This document shows, piece after piece, positions 15,883-17,809 of a stretch of 17,809 bases of DNA. The position numbers and the translations under genes are program-made. Each line of letters begins with the position of its first letter. Position 1 is the first letter of the stretch. The notes beneath the pieces were generated by a model. That model was not told the DNA's origin, did not search any database, and saw nothing but the letters and a program-made list of their open reading frames with translations. Where the stretch lies: positions 1 to 17,809 of the forward strand of contig CADAXO010000023.1 of NCBI GenBank assembly GCA_902791885.1, in the 5' to 3' direction. This stretch comes from Oscillospiraceae bacterium (GTDB lineage Bacteria > Bacillota_A > Clostridia > Saccharofermentanales > Saccharofermentanaceae).

Positions 15883-17477
15883 GTTATGTCGTACCTTGTC
15901 GTTGTTAAGAAATTGACCTTGATGTCATCCTTGTGGGAACGGATGAACCCGGACATATAGTTGTTAAGGTAATCCGCTTTCTTCTTGGCAAATTCGTATT
16001 CCTTGCCTTCGTCGAGATAGTTAGCATCCGTACCGGAATAACCGTCGAAGCCTGCGAGGTTAACCTCCTTGACTCCGCTTCTCATCAGAACCTTAAGTAT
16101 CATCATGAGCGAGTTGTCGGCATACTCGGAAGATCTGTCGAGAAGCTCGCTTATATTGACGACATACTCGAACGGGCTGTCCGTCGGAGTAAGGTTCGAA
16201 GTCGCGATCACGGGGATCTTCTCCTTCGACAGCAGTGTGGACACCTGTATCTGACGCTTGCTGTTCGTAAGGAAGATCATGTCGGGCATGAACGCCCTGC
16301 TTGCATAGTTGATCGAGATAATGACGGGATTCCTGCTCATTACGAACTCACTGATCTTTCTGCTTTCCGTGTCGATCGTAGTGCCGGGACCCGTAACGAG
16401 GATCGTCTTATCCTTAAGCTGCTCCGACAAAGCCTTGACCGACTCCGCGTCGTTGATCTCCTTGTCCTGGAATTCGAGATAAAGCTTCTCCATGTAGTTC
16501 TTGTCGTACAGAAGCTTCTTCTCACCCTCGAGTCTTCCGAGAAGCTCATTCATCTGCTTGATGGACAGAGTGTGCTTATTCGTAAGCTGCTTAACATAAT
16601 CCGGATGGCAGTCGTTGGATGCCGCGATAAAGAAGAACAGGCTGTATCCCCATGTCGCAGGCTGATAGAACTGCATTATGTTCGCGTCGATCGCCTCGAG
16701 ATACTGGCTTAGATGATAGTCCTTGCCGTACTCGTTATTCATATGCATGGCGACAAGTTCGATAGGCGCATTGCCCGCGCTCTTGCCCATGCCGTAGAGG
16801 GAACCGTCCACGAGAAGATCCCTTTCGGTCTCCTTCGAATAAGCAAGCACCATCTGGCAGTTCGCATATCCCATCTGGAAATTGTTGTGGCCGTGATATC
16901 CTATCGCGATATTTTGATCGAGATTCTTATCGAGGATCTCGAGTATGTGTCTTAAATCATTCTGGTGTGTAAGACCGTAAGTATCCACCATGGATACTGC
17001 ATCAGGCTTACGCTCGTTCGCGAGCCTGCAAAGATCAAGGAGCTCTTCGTCCGTATACGCCGTGACGCTTACAAGCTGTGCGAAAACAATATACCCGAGC
17101 TTCTTTAACTCAGCACAGAACTCCAGAGCCTCAACTCTTAAATGCTTTTTGAAGATGACTCTGATGCCGTCAAGGAAGCTGTCGGCACACGGCTTTATAT
17201 TCTCCAGTCCGCATGTGCCGTAATCTATCATGCCGAAGACCTTCGTATTCTTCCGGTCGAGATCGCCGTATATCTTCCCTACGCTGTCCGTATCAGGCAT
17301 GATGCTTCTGTTGTAATCGAAGGGACGCCTTTCGTCCAGGAATCCGATCTCTATGATGTCTGTCCCCGCATCAACTATACGCTCGAATACAGAGACCATA
17401 TTGTCATGGCCGAACTTCCAGTCGTTTACATATCCGCCGTCTCTTAATGTGCAATCAAGCAGGCTGACCTTCGTCAC
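15879..17477 (-). CDS. DRE-TIM metallolyase (HMGL-like aldolase) fused to a C-terminal Rossmann-like domain
   Basis: The predicted protein is 532 residues. Residues about 1-290 are an HMGL-like TIM barrel related to 4-hydroxy-2-oxovalerate aldolase. It has Arg12-Asp13 in DCTLRDGG, DTYG at 165-168, and metal ligands His195 and His197 in GYHGHNN, so the divalent-metal site looks intact. A charged helical linker (about 305-355) follows. A second domain (about 355-530) begins ILVTGPGTTI and contains INYASRAFMPDMIFLTN and later LAGFDGYSG. I read this second domain as Rossmann-like and distantly reminiscent of DUF115/GT42-type folds, but this is tentative. An aldol addition or cleavage involving a 2-oxo acid is the likely chemistry, with unknown substrate. 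The start is GTG at 17477, with AAGGA about ten bases upstream. It overlaps the GtrA-like gene by 23 bases and the HAD gene by four. Confidence 0.85.
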   Translation of the reverse strand: MTKVSLLDCTLRDGGYVNDWKFGHDNMVSVFERIVDAGTDIIEIGFLDERRPFDYNRSIMPDTDSVGKIYGDLDRKNTKVFGMIDYGTCGLENIKPCADSFLDGIRVIFKKHLRVEALEFCAELKKLGYIVFAQLVSVTAYTDEELLDLCRLANERKPDAVSMVDTYGLTHQNDLRHILEILDKNLDQNIAIGYHGHNNFQMGYANCQMVLAYSKETERDLLVDGSLYGMGKSAGNAPIELVAMHMNNEYGKDYHLSQYLEAIDANIMQFYQPATWGYSLFFFIAASNDCHPDYVKQLTNKHTLSIKQMNELLGRLEGEKKLLYDKNYMEKLYLEFQDKEINDAESVKALSEQLKDKTILVTGPGTTIDTESRKISEFVMSRNPVIISINYASRAFMPDMIFLTNSKRQIQVSTLLSKEKIPVIATSNLTPTDSPFEYVVNISELLDRSSEYADNSLMMILKVLMRSGVKEVNLAGFDGYSGTDANYLDEGKEYEFAKKKADYLNNYMSGFIRSHKDDIKVNFLTTTRYDIT

Positions 17478-17809
17478 TTTCGTCTTTTCCTTTCTTTTGT
17501 CCGTAAGCCCAGAACTTGTTAAGAACGAAGTTTATCGGTACCGCCACTACAAGATTGATAAGGGGCGGGATGTACTTATTTAAGTGGAAAACGTTAACTC
17601 CTACATGTGATATCAGGTTGGAAAGTCCGAGACCCGTGAAAGCGTACGCAACATAGGTCTTGATGAGCGTCTTCCACCAGACTCTCTTCTCCTTGTTCTC
17701 GTCTTCCTTGAATACGAACTTGTTGCTGAGCATATAAGCCCAAAGAACGCTTAAGAAGAACGCCACTGTGTTGCCGATGTAGATATCGGTATTGGGGAAC
17801 AGATTAAGC
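17455..17809 (-). CDS. GtrA-like flippase subunit, C-terminal part (cut by window edge)
   Basis: The 117 visible residues are open to the window edge, and the N-terminus lies outside. They form a small hydrophobic protein with membrane segments around DIYIGNTVAFFLSVLWAYM, the YAFTGLGLSNLISHVG region and IPPLINLVVAVPINFVLNK. SNKFVFK after the first visible segment and NKFWAYGQKK at the end are the features of GtrA-like (PF04138-type) proteins, which are 120-150 residues long. The short charged tail ends at TGA 17455-17457. GtrA proteins are thought to move undecaprenyl-phosphate-linked sugar across the membrane. Here the matching GtrB-type gene lies four genes downstream, with sugar-modifying enzymes inserted between. 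Annotation starting at an internal GTG (17766) would be wrong, because the frame continues upstream. Confidence 0.88.
   Translation of the reverse strand, partial: LNLFPNTDIYIGNTVAFFLSVLWAYMLSNKFVFKEDENKEKRVWWKTLIKTYVAYAFTGLGLSNLISHVGVNVFHLNKYIPPLINLVVAVPINFVLNKFWAYGQKKGKDESDEGQPA

Noticed and set aside
15933..16712. Plus-strand open frame of 259 codons
   Set aside because: It is antisense to the aldolase fusion gene, with no domain resemblance and no convincing ribosome binding site.
1..17809. tRNA, rRNA, CRISPR repeats or insertion sequence ends
   Set aside because: No cloverleaf, rRNA-like segment, regularly spaced repeats, transposase motif or terminal inverted repeats were found; the window is almost fully coding.

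Overview
The window reads as chromosomal DNA of a Gram-positive anaerobe-type bacterium, most likely Bacillota, class Clostridia. This is inferred from three things: a GatCAB transamidation operon, lipoprotein and membrane-anchored extracytoplasmic foldase-like proteins, and strong AGGAGG-type ribosome binding sites. RpoB also resembles clostridial sequences. Species cannot be named from sequence alone. Every credible gene lies on the minus strand, so the order of transcription runs from high to low coordinates. I saw no tRNA, rRNA, CRISPR array or insertion sequence.

Region 1 (17809 down to 9754) is a tightly packed, overlapping seven-gene block that looks like a cell-surface glycan modification locus. 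In order it encodes: a GtrA-type flippase (cut by the window edge); a DRE-TIM metal-dependent aldolase fused to an extra C-terminal domain; a HAD phosphatase whose reading frame is broken by a one-base loss; a thiamine-diphosphate enzyme of the acetolactate-synthase fold; an NAD(P)-dependent sugar epimerase/reductase; a GtrB-type polyprenyl-phosphate glycosyltransferase; and a large polytopic membrane protein that probably acts as the GtrC-like GT-C transferase. The natural reading is that the four soluble enzymes build or modify an unusual sugar or acyl unit, and that GtrB, GtrA and the GT-C protein load it on a lipid carrier, flip it and transfer it outside the cell. I do not recognise this exact set as a characterised pathway.

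Region 2 (9753 down to 3730) starts at an extended -10 promoter. It encodes a foldase-like lipoprotein that also has a C-terminal membrane segment, then gatC, gatA and gatB with overlapping or closely spaced junctions, then a CNNM/CorC-type membrane protein. It ends at a plausible intrinsic terminator.

Region 3 (3719 down to 2144) is a single gene for a second membrane-anchored foldase-like protein. It shares sequence modules with the lipoprotein of region 2.

Region 4 (2112 down to 1) is rpoB, of which the first 647 residues are visible. rpoB has its own perfect-consensus vegetative promoter and a leader of about 135 nt with several hairpins, rather than following rplJL directly. The RpoB rifampicin pocket carries Gly where Met515 (E. 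coli numbering) is usual.
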